Assembly (NCBI RefSeq): GCF_003570715.1
Contig: NZ_QXXQ01000004.1
Span: 124,001-188,000, forward strand
Direction: 5' to 3'
Length of the DNA: 64,000 nt
DNA from: Gemmobacter lutimaris
GTDB lineage: Bacteria > Pseudomonadota > Alphaproteobacteria > Rhodobacterales > Rhodobacteraceae
The notes below the pieces were generated by a model. The model had not been told where the DNA came from and made no database searches. It saw only the letters and a list, made by a program, of their open reading frames with translations. Made by a program: the position numbers and the translations under genes. Of this stretch, positions 50,136 through 61,000 are shown in pieces; positions within the stretch are counted from its first letter, which is position 1, and each line of letters opens with the position of its first letter.

Positions 50136-50835
50136 GCCCGCGCCTGCTGGCCGCCAGCGCCGCCTCGGCCCGGCTGGAAATGTTGAGCTTGCGGTAGATC
50201 GACTTCGTATGCGAGGCGCAGGTGTTGGGGGTGATCCCCAGCGCGGCAGCGATGTCGGTGCCGGTAAAGCCTTTGCCCAGCAGGCGCAGCACCTCCTGCT
50301 CGCGCGCGGTCAGCGCCACGTCGGGCAGGGCGGCCTCGGGGCGGGGGGTGGCGGCATGGGCCTGAAAATGCGCGATCATCCGTTGCGCGATGCGCGGCGA
50401 AATGGGAGGCTCGCCCGCTGCGATGCGGCGGAACTGGTCGGCAAGGCTGGCGGCCTTCACGCCTTTCAGAATATACCCCATCGCCCCGGCCGCCAGCGCG
50501 TCGAACAGCGAGGCGTCATCCTCGAAAATTGTGATGACCACCGGCAGCGTATCGGGCAGGTCGCGGGCGATGGCGCGGATGATGTCGATGCCATGCCCGT
50601 CCGGTAGGTCGAGGTCGATCAGCGCGAAATCATAGCGCGTGCCGCTTTGGAACAGTGCGGCTTCGGCCTCGGCACAGGTTGCGGCGGTGGCGATCACCGC
50701 GCCGGGTAGCGTGGAAAGAAGTGTCTCGCAGATCCAGTTGCGGGTTTCACGATTATCGTCCAGCACCAGCGCATGCAGCACCCCGCCATCCGGGCGGAGC
50801 GATCTGGACAGGTCTGCATCGCGGCTTTGATTCAT
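50128..50835 (-). CDS. NarL/LuxR-type response regulator
   Basis: This 235-residue regulator has a receiver domain with the phospho-acceptor Asp in FALIDLDLPDGHGIDII, the Lys region ILKGVKAA, and a C-terminal LuxR helix-turn-helix (LTAREQEVLRLLGKGFTGTDIAAALGITPNTCASHTKSIYRKLN). It lies 39 bp downstream of the sensor kinase gene on the same strand and is surely its partner. Target genes are unknown; the divergent RTX gene next to the kinase is one candidate. Confidence 0.93.
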   Translation of the reverse strand: MNQSRDADLSRSLRPDGGVLHALVLDDNRETRNWICETLLSTLPGAVIATAATCAEAEAALFQSGTRYDFALIDLDLPDGHGIDIIRAIARDLPDTLPVVITIFEDDASLFDALAAGAMGYILKGVKAASLADQFRRIAAGEPPISPRIAQRMIAHFQAHAATPRPEAALPDVALTAREQEVLRLLGKGFTGTDIAAALGITPNTCASHTKSIYRKLNISSRAEAALAASRRGLI

Positions 50836-50874
50836 GGGTCCGTCGGGGGTTCGGTCTTGCCGGGTTGGCTTGGC

Positions 50875-53043
50875 TCAAGTCTTATCAACGTTCAGAGGAA
50901 GATAAAGTTCCATAAGATACTGTCCATCCGGCGTCGGACCGGCCTCCATGCGCCCTTGCAGGGCTTCGGCGCGATTGCGCATGTTGCCGGTTCCATTGCC
51001 GCGCATGGGCTGTTCCCCTGCGGGTGTCATATTCACCATGTCATTCGTCATGGACAGACGGAGGATGCCGCCCTCACAACTGGTGGTGACGGTGATGTCG
51101 CCCGTCCCGTGGGTCAGTGCATTGGACAGCGCCTCGCGCTGGAGGGCGGTGAGATTGCGCTGGAATTCATAGCGTAGAGGAATTTCGCACTCATCCGCGC
51201 CGCCCGGCGGCCATATCAGGTGGCGGGCCAAGGCCTCGGCCCGGCTGCGGCTTTCGGCGCGCAACTGGCCGACCAGCGTGGCAAGCGACACCTCGCGTCC
51301 CGAAAGCCCGGTGGCGATCTGGCGCAGGTCGGACAGCGCCTCGATCAGAAAATCCTGACGCTGGCTTTCATCGCGGGCGTGCAGGCTGGACAGCAGACGC
51401 GCGCCCACGTCGTCATGCAGGTCACGGGCGATGCGCTGGCGCTCGCGGGCCACGGCGGTTTCATAGGCCATGCGGTCACGCCCTGCCGCTTCTGCCATTG
51501 CGGCCAGTTCGTCGGCAAGCGCGCGATCCTCGGCATTGAACAATCGTCGCCCCGAGGCGGCATAGCCCAGCCGCAGCGCAGGGGTGCCTTCGGGGCCGGG
51601 CACCAGCAGCGAAAGGCCCTCGTCCTCCAGCGCGGCGGCGGCGAGGGGCGCGGGCAGGTTTTCCATCCGCAGAGGTGCGAACAGCCGTTCCATCACGCCG
51701 CGCCATGCGGCCGCCTTGGCCTGCCCGCCATGCTGAAAGGCCACCGACAGCGTATCGCGGTAAAGCGCCGCCAGATCGGGGCGCCGCCGTCCCAGCCAGC
51801 GGTCGAAGACCAGATCGCGCAAGGGGAAATAGACCAGCCCGACCAGCGCCACGGCCGACGCCAGCGAGGCGGGACCGGACAGGCTGAGCGTGAGCAGGAA
51901 AATCGTATCGACAAGGATCATCAGCCCGACGACGGCAAGGCTGAACAGCACTCGCAGGGCCCAGCGGTCCAGATCGAACAGCCGGTAGCGGGCAAGCGCC
52001 AGCGCGGTGCCGACATAGATCGCGCAAAGCGGCACGAAGGCGAGCCCCTGCGACAGGATCGTCTCGGCCCCTACCAGCGCCGGCAGCGAGACCAGCAGCA
52101 CGAAGACGCCCGACCCCAGCAGCACCGAAAGCCCCAGCCAGCGCAGCGCGGCGCGGTCTGCCGGCTGACCGCGCGTGGCGCGCAATTGCAGCAGGATCAG
52201 CGCAAGGATGGCAAGGAACATCAGCCCGATCAGCACCTGCGGCTTGATCAGGTCATAGGGCGGCAGGTGCAGGCGATAGGCAAGTTCATTGACCGCCGCC
52301 AGAACCGCCACCACCCAGACCCAGCGGGCAGAAAGAACCGGGCGCGGATAGCGGGCAAAGAGGCCGATCATGCCGACACCAAAGGCGAATGTTCCGGCGT
52401 GGTTGACGATGCTCAGTCCCCATTGCAGGGCGGGGTCGATCGACAGGTCTCGGGTGCCGTAGATGGCCGAGGTGAAGGCGGCCGTGGCGACTCCGGCCCC
52501 GGCCAGAACGAAACCGCCCAGGCCCTCCGGTCGCGGCCCGGCGTTCCGGCCGCTGCGCAGCACCAGAAGAAAGGCGGCGATGGCCAGCACCACGATCCCG
52601 ACCGCCCACTGCACCCAGAACATCACCGGAAGGTGCCGAAGCGGTGTTTCCAGGGCCACCGGCAGCGCGATTTCCCGGCCATCCGCCAGCAACAGGCGCA
52701 GCGGTTGCCCGGCCGTGGCCGCGCGCCGGGCCAGCGCTGTCATGTCGCCCTGAAGATCCAGATAGGCGCGGAAACCGGCATAGCTGTTCAGCATGTCGGG
52801 GTCTTCGACCAGCAGTTCGGCGGTGAGGGCGATTTGCGGGCCGGGCATGCCCTGCGGCGGCAAGAGCCAGCCCGCAGCAACGGGGCCATCGGGTGTGACG
52901 GCCACCACGGCCGCCCCCTCGGGCAGCAGGGTCACGCCGTAGTCGGGCTGGCTTTCACGCAGGGCCAGCACGGCAAGCGCCAGCAGCAGGATTGCCACGC
53001 AAGCGGCCAGAAGGCGCAACGCAGGCGTGCGCAATTCATGCAT
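50875..53043 (-). CDS. Membrane sensor histidine kinase (HisKA_3 type)
   Basis: This 722-residue kinase starts with a membrane helix (LLAACVAILLLALAVLAL), then a periplasmic part of about 110 residues with a PDZ-like look (GVTLLPEGAAVVAVTPDGPVAAG), then about eight more membrane segments (residues 140-380). A GAF-like region precedes HisKA_3 with the phosphorylated His in RQRIARDLHDDVGARLL; the ATPase domain follows (REALSNALTHG). It heads a two-gene operon with the NarL-type regulator. The periplasmic region suggests an envelope or small-molecule signal; nothing decides which. Confidence 0.88.
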   Translation of the reverse strand: MHELRTPALRLLAACVAILLLALAVLALRESQPDYGVTLLPEGAAVVAVTPDGPVAAGWLLPPQGMPGPQIALTAELLVEDPDMLNSYAGFRAYLDLQGDMTALARRAATAGQPLRLLLADGREIALPVALETPLRHLPVMFWVQWAVGIVVLAIAAFLLVLRSGRNAGPRPEGLGGFVLAGAGVATAAFTSAIYGTRDLSIDPALQWGLSIVNHAGTFAFGVGMIGLFARYPRPVLSARWVWVVAVLAAVNELAYRLHLPPYDLIKPQVLIGLMFLAILALILLQLRATRGQPADRAALRWLGLSVLLGSGVFVLLVSLPALVGAETILSQGLAFVPLCAIYVGTALALARYRLFDLDRWALRVLFSLAVVGLMILVDTIFLLTLSLSGPASLASAVALVGLVYFPLRDLVFDRWLGRRRPDLAALYRDTLSVAFQHGGQAKAAAWRGVMERLFAPLRMENLPAPLAAAALEDEGLSLLVPGPEGTPALRLGYAASGRRLFNAEDRALADELAAMAEAAGRDRMAYETAVARERQRIARDLHDDVGARLLSSLHARDESQRQDFLIEALSDLRQIATGLSGREVSLATLVGQLRAESRSRAEALARHLIWPPGGADECEIPLRYEFQRNLTALQREALSNALTHGTGDITVTTSCEGGILRLSMTNDMVNMTPAGEQPMRGNGTGNMRNRAEALQGRMEAGPTPDGQYLMELYLPLNVDKT

Positions 53044-53133
53044 TCAGCAACCCCTTGGGGTGTCGATCCGGCCGGATGTGCAAAGTCCCCATTCTCCCCG
53101 GCAAACCTGTCCCCCGCAGGCCTGCCCAAAAGA

Positions 53134-53146
53134 CCATAACGTATGG
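53134..53146. promoter_or_regulatory. Small palindrome between the kinase and RTX genes
   Basis: CCATA-ACG-TATGG sits in the 238 bp divergent gap, about 90 bp from the kinase start and 135 bp from the RTX start. A NarL-type regulator site is possible. A further AT-rich block (GATAAAATTTTTC, 53254-53266) probably holds the -10 of the RTX promoter. Confidence 0.3.
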
Positions 53147-53281
53147 AAAATACCCTGCAACCCGCTGTAGGATGACTGTGGCAATTCCTGGGTCTTTCCG
53201 GGGCGCCTCCCCTGAACGGGGGATGGGTTTGCGGCGCTGGATGCGTCATATCAGATAAAATTTTTCAAACGGGGTTTGACC

Positions 53282-56200
53282 ATGGCCTATCTTCCCGGCG
53301 ACGACAAAAAGAACACCATTAAGGGCACGGACGAGGCGGACCAGATTCTTGCCCAGGGTGGCAACGACAAGGTGTTCGGCGGCTTCGGCAATGACAATGT
53401 TCTGGGGGGCGAGGGTAACGATACCCTCTATGGTGGCTTTGCCACCGACGTCCTCAATGGCGAGGCCGGCAATGACGTGATTTATGGCGACAGCGCCGGA
53501 GATATTCTCAGCGGTGGTGCGGGCAAGGACCGGATCTTTGGCGGCAGCGGATCGGATACGATCGGCGGCTACGGTCAGCCGATCTCGGATTACGATGGCG
53601 ATGTGATCGACGGCGGCACAGGGCTTGACTGGCTGTATCTGGATTACTCGTCGCGCGGCAGCAAGCTGACGCTGACCATCGGTGACTGGATCAAGACCCA
53701 GACGCTGACCGGCAACGTCAAGGTGACATGGGTCGATGTGTTCAACATCACCGGCACCGCGCAGGGCGACAAGATCACCGGCGGGATGTTCTTCGACTTC
53801 CTGTATGGCGGTGACGGCAATGACCGCATTGACGGCGCGGGCGGCAATGACTCGATCCTCGGGGCGGCTGGCAATGACACGCTGCTGGGCGGGATGGGCA
53901 ACGACTCGCTCAATGGGGGCGAGGGCGACGACAGGCTGGATGGACAGCAGGGCGCCAATTATCTGGATGGCGGCGCGGGCAATGACACGCTGAACGTCGG
54001 GCTGGCGGGCTGGCTTTACGGAGGCGAAGGCAACGACAAGATGACCGGCGGCATCACCAACGACACGTTCGATGGTGGCCTTGGCAACGACTCGATGTAT
54101 GGCGGCGCGGGCAACGACACTTTCACCGATCCCGACGGCAATGACCTGATCGACGCAGGCGCGGGCGATGACAATGTGACCCTGCGGTATGGCGTCGGCC
54201 GTGATACGGTAAAGGGTGGTGCGGGCAGCGATACGTTGGTGCTTCAGGGGATTACCGACAACTTTACTGTCAAGGCTCCGGGCAAGACGGTTTCGCTGCC
54301 GGGGGGCACCAAATACAATGGCTTCGAGAATTTCCGTCTGGAAGCCTCGAACCAGGGGCAGGGCATCAAGTTCACCTCGCTGGCAGGCAATGACACGCTT
54401 TATGCCACCTCGGGCAATGACGTGCTCAACTCGGGTGGCGGCAGCGACAGCATCTTCTCCTATGGCGGCAGCGACAAGGTGAACGGCGGTGCGGGCGACG
54501 ATTTCCTGTCGGTGGATTCCGCGGACAAGGACACCGTTGACGGCGGCACCGGCCGTGACACGCTGTCGATGGGTAATTATGCCGATACCCGTGATCTGGT
54601 GCTGGCCTTCACCGGCACCAAGGGCACGCTGACCGGCGGTTCGGTCTTCAAGGGGATCGAGATCGTCAGCACCAGCTTCGGTTCGGGCAATGACAAGTTC
54701 GTCAAGGTGGGCGCACTGCAATCCGTCAATGTCAGCGGTGGGGCCGGGAACGACACGCTGTCAGGCACCAAGAACAACTGGGACTATCTGCGCGGCGATA
54801 CCGGCAATGACAGCCTGAATGCAGGCGCTGGCGACGACACGCTGGATGGCGGCGAAGGCGACGACACCCTGATCGGCGGCGATGGCAACGACTGGATCAA
54901 CGATTCCTACGGCACCAACGAGGTCGATGCCGGGGCAGGAAACGATTATGTCTCGCTGTTTGAATATTATGCAGGCATCGCGGGCTATGACATCGGCGGC
55001 AACACCAAGATGGGCACGGGTGACGACAGCCTGTACATCACCCTCAAGGCGGCCAGCACCGGCAAGCTTGTGGCAGATGGCGGTGCCGGGACCGACCTGA
55101 TCGGGCTGACGCTGACCGACCAGACCGAAAATGTCGTCTTCGACATCAAGAAGACGAAATCGCTTCTGGACGGGCGCATCAAGATCAGCGGATTCGAGAC
55201 GGTCAACATCGCCACCGGCTCCGGTAATGATGCGCTGACCGGCGGGGCGAACAACGACACGCTGAGCGGCGGCGAGGGCAATGACAAGCTGTTCGGCGGC
55301 GATGGCAGTGACCGGTTGGATGCGGGCATGGGCCGCGACATCCTGCGCGGCGGGGCCGGGATGGACTACCTTTATGGTGGCAGCTATTGGGGCAACTCGG
55401 AAACCGGCGACGTGCTGGATGGTGGGGCCGACAACGATGTGATCACGACCGGCCTTGGCGCGACCGCGATCGGCGGCGGCGGGTTCGACACGCTGATCCT
55501 GAACCTGTCGGAACAGACCGCCAATTACACACTGAACATCGGCAAGGCTTCGCAGAAGCTGGACGCGAACACCAAGGTTTCAGGCTTCGAGGCGGTGCAA
55601 TATCAGGGCAGCGCGGGCAAGGACAAGGTAACCGGCGCCAATGGTGTCGATGTGCTGAATGGCAATGGCGGCAATGATACGCTGATCGGCCGCGGCGGCA
55701 CCGATACCATGACCGACGGTGCGGGCGATGACCGGCTGCTGGGCGGTTCGGGCGATGACATGCTGTGGCGCAGCGATGCGACCGGCAAGGATTTCTTCGA
55801 CGGTGGCACCGGCACCGACACGCTCCAGTTCTCTGGCTATTACGGCAGCGTGATCTTCGACATGGCGAACCAGTCGAAGAATGATGGTCTGGCCAAGGGG
55901 CTGACGGCGAAGAACATCGAAAGGGTGCACGGCAGCTATGCCGAGGACCGGATCAGCGGTGACGGCAAGAACAATTACATCAACGGCTTGCTGGGCGATG
56001 ATACGCTTGATGGCCGCGCCGGCAACGACACGCTGGACGGCGGTGGCGGCGACGACTTGCTGACCGGCGGCGCCGGGGCCGATGTGTTCATGCTGAGCCG
56101 TGACGGCAATCAGGGTGACATCTTCACCGATTTCACCCGTGGCTCCGACAAGCTGGGTATCGGCTACTACTTCGGCATCTATGCGGGCAGCGGCACGACT

Positions 56201-56383
56201 TTCGAGGTTGTGACCGGCGCGTCGCCCGTAGCCAAGACCACGGGACCGACCTTCCTGTTCGAAACCGATAACGGCCGTCTCTGGTTCGACGCGGACGGCA
56301 AGAGCGATGTTGCAGAAGCCGAGTTCATTGCCCAGTTGCGTGGTGTCAGCAACCTGTCGGTCAACGATTTCGTGTTGATCTGA
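53282..56383 (+). CDS. RTX calcium-binding secreted protein
   Basis: This 1033-residue protein has no signal peptide and consists mostly of RTX nonapeptide blocks (GGNDSILGAAGNDTLLGGMGND and many more) spaced by beta-rich inserts such as KLTLTIGDWIKTQTLTGNVKV and ENVVFDIKKTKSLLDGRIKI. The C-terminal block (GGGGDDLLTGGAGADVFMLSRDGNQGDIFTDF and NLSVNDFVLI) fits type I secretion. It is divergent from the kinase gene and ends at an intrinsic terminator. No enzyme domain is recognised, so a structural or surface-layer role is likely. Confidence 0.85.
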   Translation: MAYLPGDDKKNTIKGTDEADQILAQGGNDKVFGGFGNDNVLGGEGNDTLYGGFATDVLNGEAGNDVIYGDSAGDILSGGAGKDRIFGGSGSDTIGGYGQPISDYDGDVIDGGTGLDWLYLDYSSRGSKLTLTIGDWIKTQTLTGNVKVTWVDVFNITGTAQGDKITGGMFFDFLYGGDGNDRIDGAGGNDSILGAAGNDTLLGGMGNDSLNGGEGDDRLDGQQGANYLDGGAGNDTLNVGLAGWLYGGEGNDKMTGGITNDTFDGGLGNDSMYGGAGNDTFTDPDGNDLIDAGAGDDNVTLRYGVGRDTVKGGAGSDTLVLQGITDNFTVKAPGKTVSLPGGTKYNGFENFRLEASNQGQGIKFTSLAGNDTLYATSGNDVLNSGGGSDSIFSYGGSDKVNGGAGDDFLSVDSADKDTVDGGTGRDTLSMGNYADTRDLVLAFTGTKGTLTGGSVFKGIEIVSTSFGSGNDKFVKVGALQSVNVSGGAGNDTLSGTKNNWDYLRGDTGNDSLNAGAGDDTLDGGEGDDTLIGGDGNDWINDSYGTNEVDAGAGNDYVSLFEYYAGIAGYDIGGNTKMGTGDDSLYITLKAASTGKLVADGGAGTDLIGLTLTDQTENVVFDIKKTKSLLDGRIKISGFETVNIATGSGNDALTGGANNDTLSGGEGNDKLFGGDGSDRLDAGMGRDILRGGAGMDYLYGGSYWGNSETGDVLDGGADNDVITTGLGATAIGGGGFDTLILNLSEQTANYTLNIGKASQKLDANTKVSGFEAVQYQGSAGKDKVTGANGVDVLNGNGGNDTLIGRGGTDTMTDGAGDDRLLGGSGDDMLWRSDATGKDFFDGGTGTDTLQFSGYYGSVIFDMANQSKNDGLAKGLTAKNIERVHGSYAEDRISGDGKNNYINGLLGDDTLDGRAGNDTLDGGGGDDLLTGGAGADVFMLSRDGNQGDIFTDFTRGSDKLGIGYYFGIYAGSGTTFEVVTGASPVAKTTGPTFLFETDNGRLWFDADGKSDVAEAEFIAQLRGVSNLSVNDFVLI

Positions 56384-56411
56384 TCGCTGCACCGAAAAAC
56401 CGGGCAATGCT

Positions 56412-56451
56412 GGCCGCGCGGGGATCCCCTCCTTCGCGCGGCCTTTGCTTT
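56412..56451 (+). terminator. Intrinsic terminator after the RTX gene
   Basis: GGCCGCGCG (56412-56420) pairs perfectly with CGCGCGGCC (56435-56443), with GGGATCCC in the loop, and TTTGCTTT follows. It lies between the RTX gene and the convergent phospholipase D gene. Confidence 0.75.
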
Positions 56452-56455
56452 CGGG

Positions 56456-57994
56456 TTACATCATCCATTCGACGGGCAGAAAGCCGATGACTGTCAGCGC
56501 GATGCGATGGAACAGGCTGGTGCCGGGTTCATCGGTCCGGGGAACCCCGCTGCCATCGGACCAGACAAGCCCGTCAGGCGCTTCCGTCACGCGCCAGGAT
56601 GTTTCCCCCAGATGACTGTCAAAGCTTTCACGCATGGCGGTGGCAAGGCCGGGGCTCTGGATCAGAAATCCCATCTCGCAATTCAGCAAGACCGAGCGCG
56701 GATCGAAGTTGAACGAGCCGACGAAGATCCGGTTGTCATCCAGTGCGAAGGTCTTGGCGTGCAGGCTGGCGCCTGAACTGCCCAGCAGGCCAAGCCGTTC
56801 GGCGCTTTCGGCCGAGGCGGGGCTGCGTTTCAGTTCATAGACCTCGACCCCGCCCTCCAGCAGTGCCTTGCGGTATTTGACGTAAGAGGCATGCACCGGC
56901 AGCACATCCGTCGCCTCCAGCGAATTGGTCAATGTGCGCACCTTGACCCCGCGCGCGGCAAGGCCGGTCAGCACCTCGACCCCCCGCTTTCCCGGCACGA
57001 AATAGGCCGAGACAAGATCCAGCCGCTGTTCGGCCGTGCCGACGATGGCGGCCAGACGGCCCAGCATCAGCGCCTCGGGGGCGACGGGCCCAAGCCCCTT
57101 GGCCGGATCGTCGGAAACCAATTGCACCGGCACCCATTCGAAGATCCGTTTGCCTGCCAGCAGATCGGCCACAAGCCGCGTGTCCCGCAAGGCCGCGTCA
57201 TAGCGGCCAGAATCCGGCGCGGCATGGGCCTCGGCGACGGCCGCGGCGAAGCGGGCGGCATCGGTGGCCACAGGCTTCATCAGCAATTCATGCGGATAGG
57301 CCGAGCCACTGTTCCAGTAGGCATCGAAATCGGCATCGACCTCGGGCAGGATGGCTCCGGTTGCCAGAAGGTCGAAATCTGCGAACTGCGTATCGGCGGC
57401 GCGCGAAAAGTAGATGTCGCCGATATTGCGCCCGCCGATGATCGTGGCGGCGCCATCGACGGTAAAGCTCTTGTTGTGCATCCGGCGGTTCAGGCGCGGA
57501 AAGTCGAAGGCATAGGACAGCATGCGCGGCTTGCGCAGCGTGAAGGGGTTGAAGATACGCACCTCGGCCGAGGGCAGGGCGTTCAGCGCCGCAAGTTCGG
57601 TATCCAGATCCGACGTACCATTGTCATCCACCAGCAGCCGCACCCGAACCCCGCGTTCGGCGGCGGCGCGCAATTCATCCAGCAGTGGCAGGCCGGTCAG
57701 ATCGCGTTGCCAGATGTAATAACGGGCGTCGATGCTGCGGGTGGCGGCGCGGGCCAGCAGCATCCGTGCCGCATAGGCTTCGGCCCCATGGTGCAGCGGA
57801 CGGATGCCGGTCAGACCGGGATGTGCCCCGGCCTCGGGCTGCAAGGCGCGGCTGAGCGGGGTTTCCGGTGCGGCGGGCAGGGCCTGGCTTGGGATGCGGC
57901 TTTCCAGAGACGGCAGGGGAAACAGGAACCGCGCCAGAATGATCAGTGCGACACAGACCAGCGCCAGCTTCAACACGAACCGCAAGAACCCCAT
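56456..57994 (-). CDS. Phospholipase D family protein, cardiolipin synthase C-like
   Basis: This 512-residue protein has one N-terminal membrane anchor (FLRFVLKLALVCVALIILARFLF) and two HKD motifs, MHNKSFTVDGAATIIGG and LHAKTFALDDNRIFVGSFNFDPRS. This matches ClsC-type cardiolipin synthases, which join phosphatidylglycerol with another phospholipid at the inner membrane. The ATG at 57994 follows GGAAGGGGTGGG; GTG at 58000 is also in frame. It lies 19 bp downstream of dnaE on the same strand. Other phospholipase D activities are possible. Confidence 0.87.
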   Translation of the reverse strand: MGFLRFVLKLALVCVALIILARFLFPLPSLESRIPSQALPAAPETPLSRALQPEAGAHPGLTGIRPLHHGAEAYAARMLLARAATRSIDARYYIWQRDLTGLPLLDELRAAAERGVRVRLLVDDNGTSDLDTELAALNALPSAEVRIFNPFTLRKPRMLSYAFDFPRLNRRMHNKSFTVDGAATIIGGRNIGDIYFSRAADTQFADFDLLATGAILPEVDADFDAYWNSGSAYPHELLMKPVATDAARFAAAVAEAHAAPDSGRYDAALRDTRLVADLLAGKRIFEWVPVQLVSDDPAKGLGPVAPEALMLGRLAAIVGTAEQRLDLVSAYFVPGKRGVEVLTGLAARGVKVRTLTNSLEATDVLPVHASYVKYRKALLEGGVEVYELKRSPASAESAERLGLLGSSGASLHAKTFALDDNRIFVGSFNFDPRSVLLNCEMGFLIQSPGLATAMRESFDSHLGETSWRVTEAPDGLVWSDGSGVPRTDEPGTSLFHRIALTVIGFLPVEWMM

Positions 57995-58013
57995 TCCCAC
58001 CCCTTCCGGCCTG

Positions 58014-61000
58014 TCAGACCTCTTCCACCATTACAACGCCCTGCATCGCCTTGATCGCCCCTTTGATTTGCGGCGAGACCGGATAAAGCTGCGGCAACGT
58101 CAGATCAATCTCGCGCCCCGCGTCATCGGCCACCGTCAGGGTGATCTGTCCCTTGGACCGTCCGGCCTCCACCCGCGCGAACAGCGCCGCGACCGAGGCG
58201 ACGGCCTCGGCCCGGTCGAGATGGATGCGCAGGTTGGTGCCGCCCGCTTCGGCCGCCACGCTGTCGATCGGCTGGGCCGAGCGCGCCAGCAGTTTCAGCG
58301 TGTCGCCTTCCAGATTGGCCTCGACCGTCAGGACGACATTCATGCCGGGTTCCAGATGATGGCGGCATTGTTCCAGCGTGTCGGAAAACACCGTGACCTC
58401 GTAAAGCCCGGTCGGATCAGACAGTTGCACAAAGGCGAAACGGTTGCCCTTGGCCGATTTGCGCTCCTGTTTCGAGGAAACGGAACCGGCGATCTTGGCA
58501 GCCACCGGACCGTTCTCGCAAGCCAGCGTCAGTTCGGCCAGCGTCAACACTTTCTTGCGCTTCAGCGGACCCATGTAATCGTCCAGCGGGTGACCGGACA
58601 GGTAGAAGCCGATGGCCTGATGTTCCTGCGCCAGCCGCTCGACCGGCAGCCAGTCGTTGCGGTTGGCCATGCGCGGTTCGGGGATGTCCGAGCCCGATTC
58701 ACCGAACAGAGATACCTGGGCCGAGGTCTTGGCCTCGTGGATCGCCGCCGAATAGGCGACCAGCCCGTCCAGCCCGTCGAACACCCGCGCGCGGTTCGGG
58801 TCCAGCATGTCGAAACAGCCTGCCCGCGCCATCATCTCCAGCGGGCGTTTGCCCACACGCTTCAGGTCGACGCGGCGCGCGAAATCGAACAGCGTGGCAA
58901 AGGGCTTGTCAGTGCCGTTCGCACCGCGCCGCGCCGCGACGATCAGGCCCATCGCATCGACGCCCACATTCTTCAGCGCGCCCAGCGCATAGACCACCTT
59001 GCCGCCGTTCACGCTGAAGGTGGCAAGGCTGCGGTTCACGCAGGGCGGCACCACCGGGATCGACAGCTTGTCCAGCTCGCGTTTGTAGACGGCCAGCTTG
59101 TCGGTCAGATGAATATCGCAGTTCATCACCCCGGCCATGAATTCGACCGGGTGGTTGGCCTTCAGCCAGCCCGTCTGATAGCTGACCACCGCATAGGCGG
59201 CGGCGTGGGATTTGTTGAAGCCGTAGTTGGCGAATTTCTCCAGAAGGTCAAAGACCTCACCGGCTTTCTTCGCGTCGATGTTGTGGGTGGCCTTGGCGCC
59301 TTCGATGAATTTCGGGCGCTCCTTGGCCATCTCCTCGGCGATTTTCTTGCCCATGGCGCGGCGCAGAAGGTCGGCGCCGCCGAGGCTGTAGCCCGCCATG
59401 ACCTGCGCGATCTGCATCACCTGTTCCTGATAAACGATGATGCCCTGGGTTTCGGCGAGGATCGGGTCGATGGTCGGATGCAGGCTTTCCAGCGGGCGCA
59501 AGCCATGCTTCACCTCGCAATAGACCGGGATGTTTTCCATCGGGCCGGGGCGATAGAGCGCGACCAGCGCGACGATGTCCTCGATGCAGGTCGGTTTCAT
59601 CCGCCGCAGCGCATCCATCATGCCCGAGCTTTCAACCTGAAACACCGCAACCGTCTTGGCCTGTGAATAGAGGTCGTAGGTCGCCTTGTCATCCAGCGGG
59701 ATATGGCCGATGTCATTCTCGGCCCCCGGCTTCGGCTCGTAAAGCCGGGTGCCGTCCGGTGCCTCGTGCAACTGGCGCCCGGTGCCAAGGATCAGGTCGA
59801 TGGCGTTCTGGATCACCGTCAGCGTCTTCAGACCCAGAAAGTCGAACTTCACCAGACCGGCGGCTTCCACCCATTTCATGTTGAACTGGGTGGCAGGCAT
59901 ATCGGACCGCGGGTCCTGATACAGCGGCACCAGCGCATCCAGCGGCCGGTCGCCGATCACCACACCGGCGGCGTGAGTGGAGGCGTTGCGCAGCAAGCCC
60001 TCGATCTGCATGCCGTAATCCAGCAGGCGCTTCACCACCTCCTCGGCCTTGGCCGCCTCGCGCAGGCGCGGCTCGTCCGCCAGCGCCTTCTGGATGCTGA
60101 CCGGCTTCACCCCCTCGACCGGGATCATCTTCGACAGCCGGTCCACCTGCCCGTAAGGCATCTGCAAGACACGGCCCACATCGCGCACGGCGGCCTTGGA
60201 AAGAAGCGCGCCGAAAGTGATGATCTGCCCCACCTTGTCGCGGCCATAGCGTTCCTGCACATAGCGGATCACCTCTTCGCGGCGATCCATGCAGAAGTCG
60301 ATGTCGAAGTCGGGCATCGACACCCGTTCCGGGTTCAGGAAGCGTTCGAACAGCAGCGCATAACGCAGCGGGTCAAGGTCGGTGATGGTCAGCGCATAGG
60401 CCACCAGAGAGCCTGCACCCGACCCCCGCCCCGGACCGACCGGGATGGCATGCGCCTTGGCCCATTTGATGAAATCGGCCACGATGAGGAAATAGCCCGG
60501 AAACTTCATCCGCTCGATAATGTCGAGCTCGAATTGCAGGCGCGCCTCGTATTCCTCGACCGGCGCGGCATGGGGGATCACCTCAAGCCGCGCCTTCAGC
60601 CCGGCCCAGGCCTGACGGCGCAGTTCCTCCACCTCGTCATCGGCGAAGCGTGGCAGGATCGGCGCGCGCTTTGCGGCCTTGAAAGCGCAGCGCTTTGCGA
60701 TTTCGACCGTGTTCTCCAAAGCCTCGGGCAGATCGGCGAACAGGGCGCACATCTCGGCTTCGGACTTGAAGTAATGCTGCGGAGTCAGCCGCCGGCGCGG
60801 CTCTGCCTGATCGACATAGGCGCCTTCCGCAATGCAGATCAGCGCGTCATGCGCCTCATACATCTCGGATTTGGGGAAATAGACGTCATTGGTGGCGACC
60901 AGCGGCAGGCCCTGATCATAGGCGATCTCGACAAAGCCGCGCTCGGTCGCAGCTTCGGCCGCCATCAGCCGCCCGCCTTCGCCGGGGTGGCGCTGCAATT

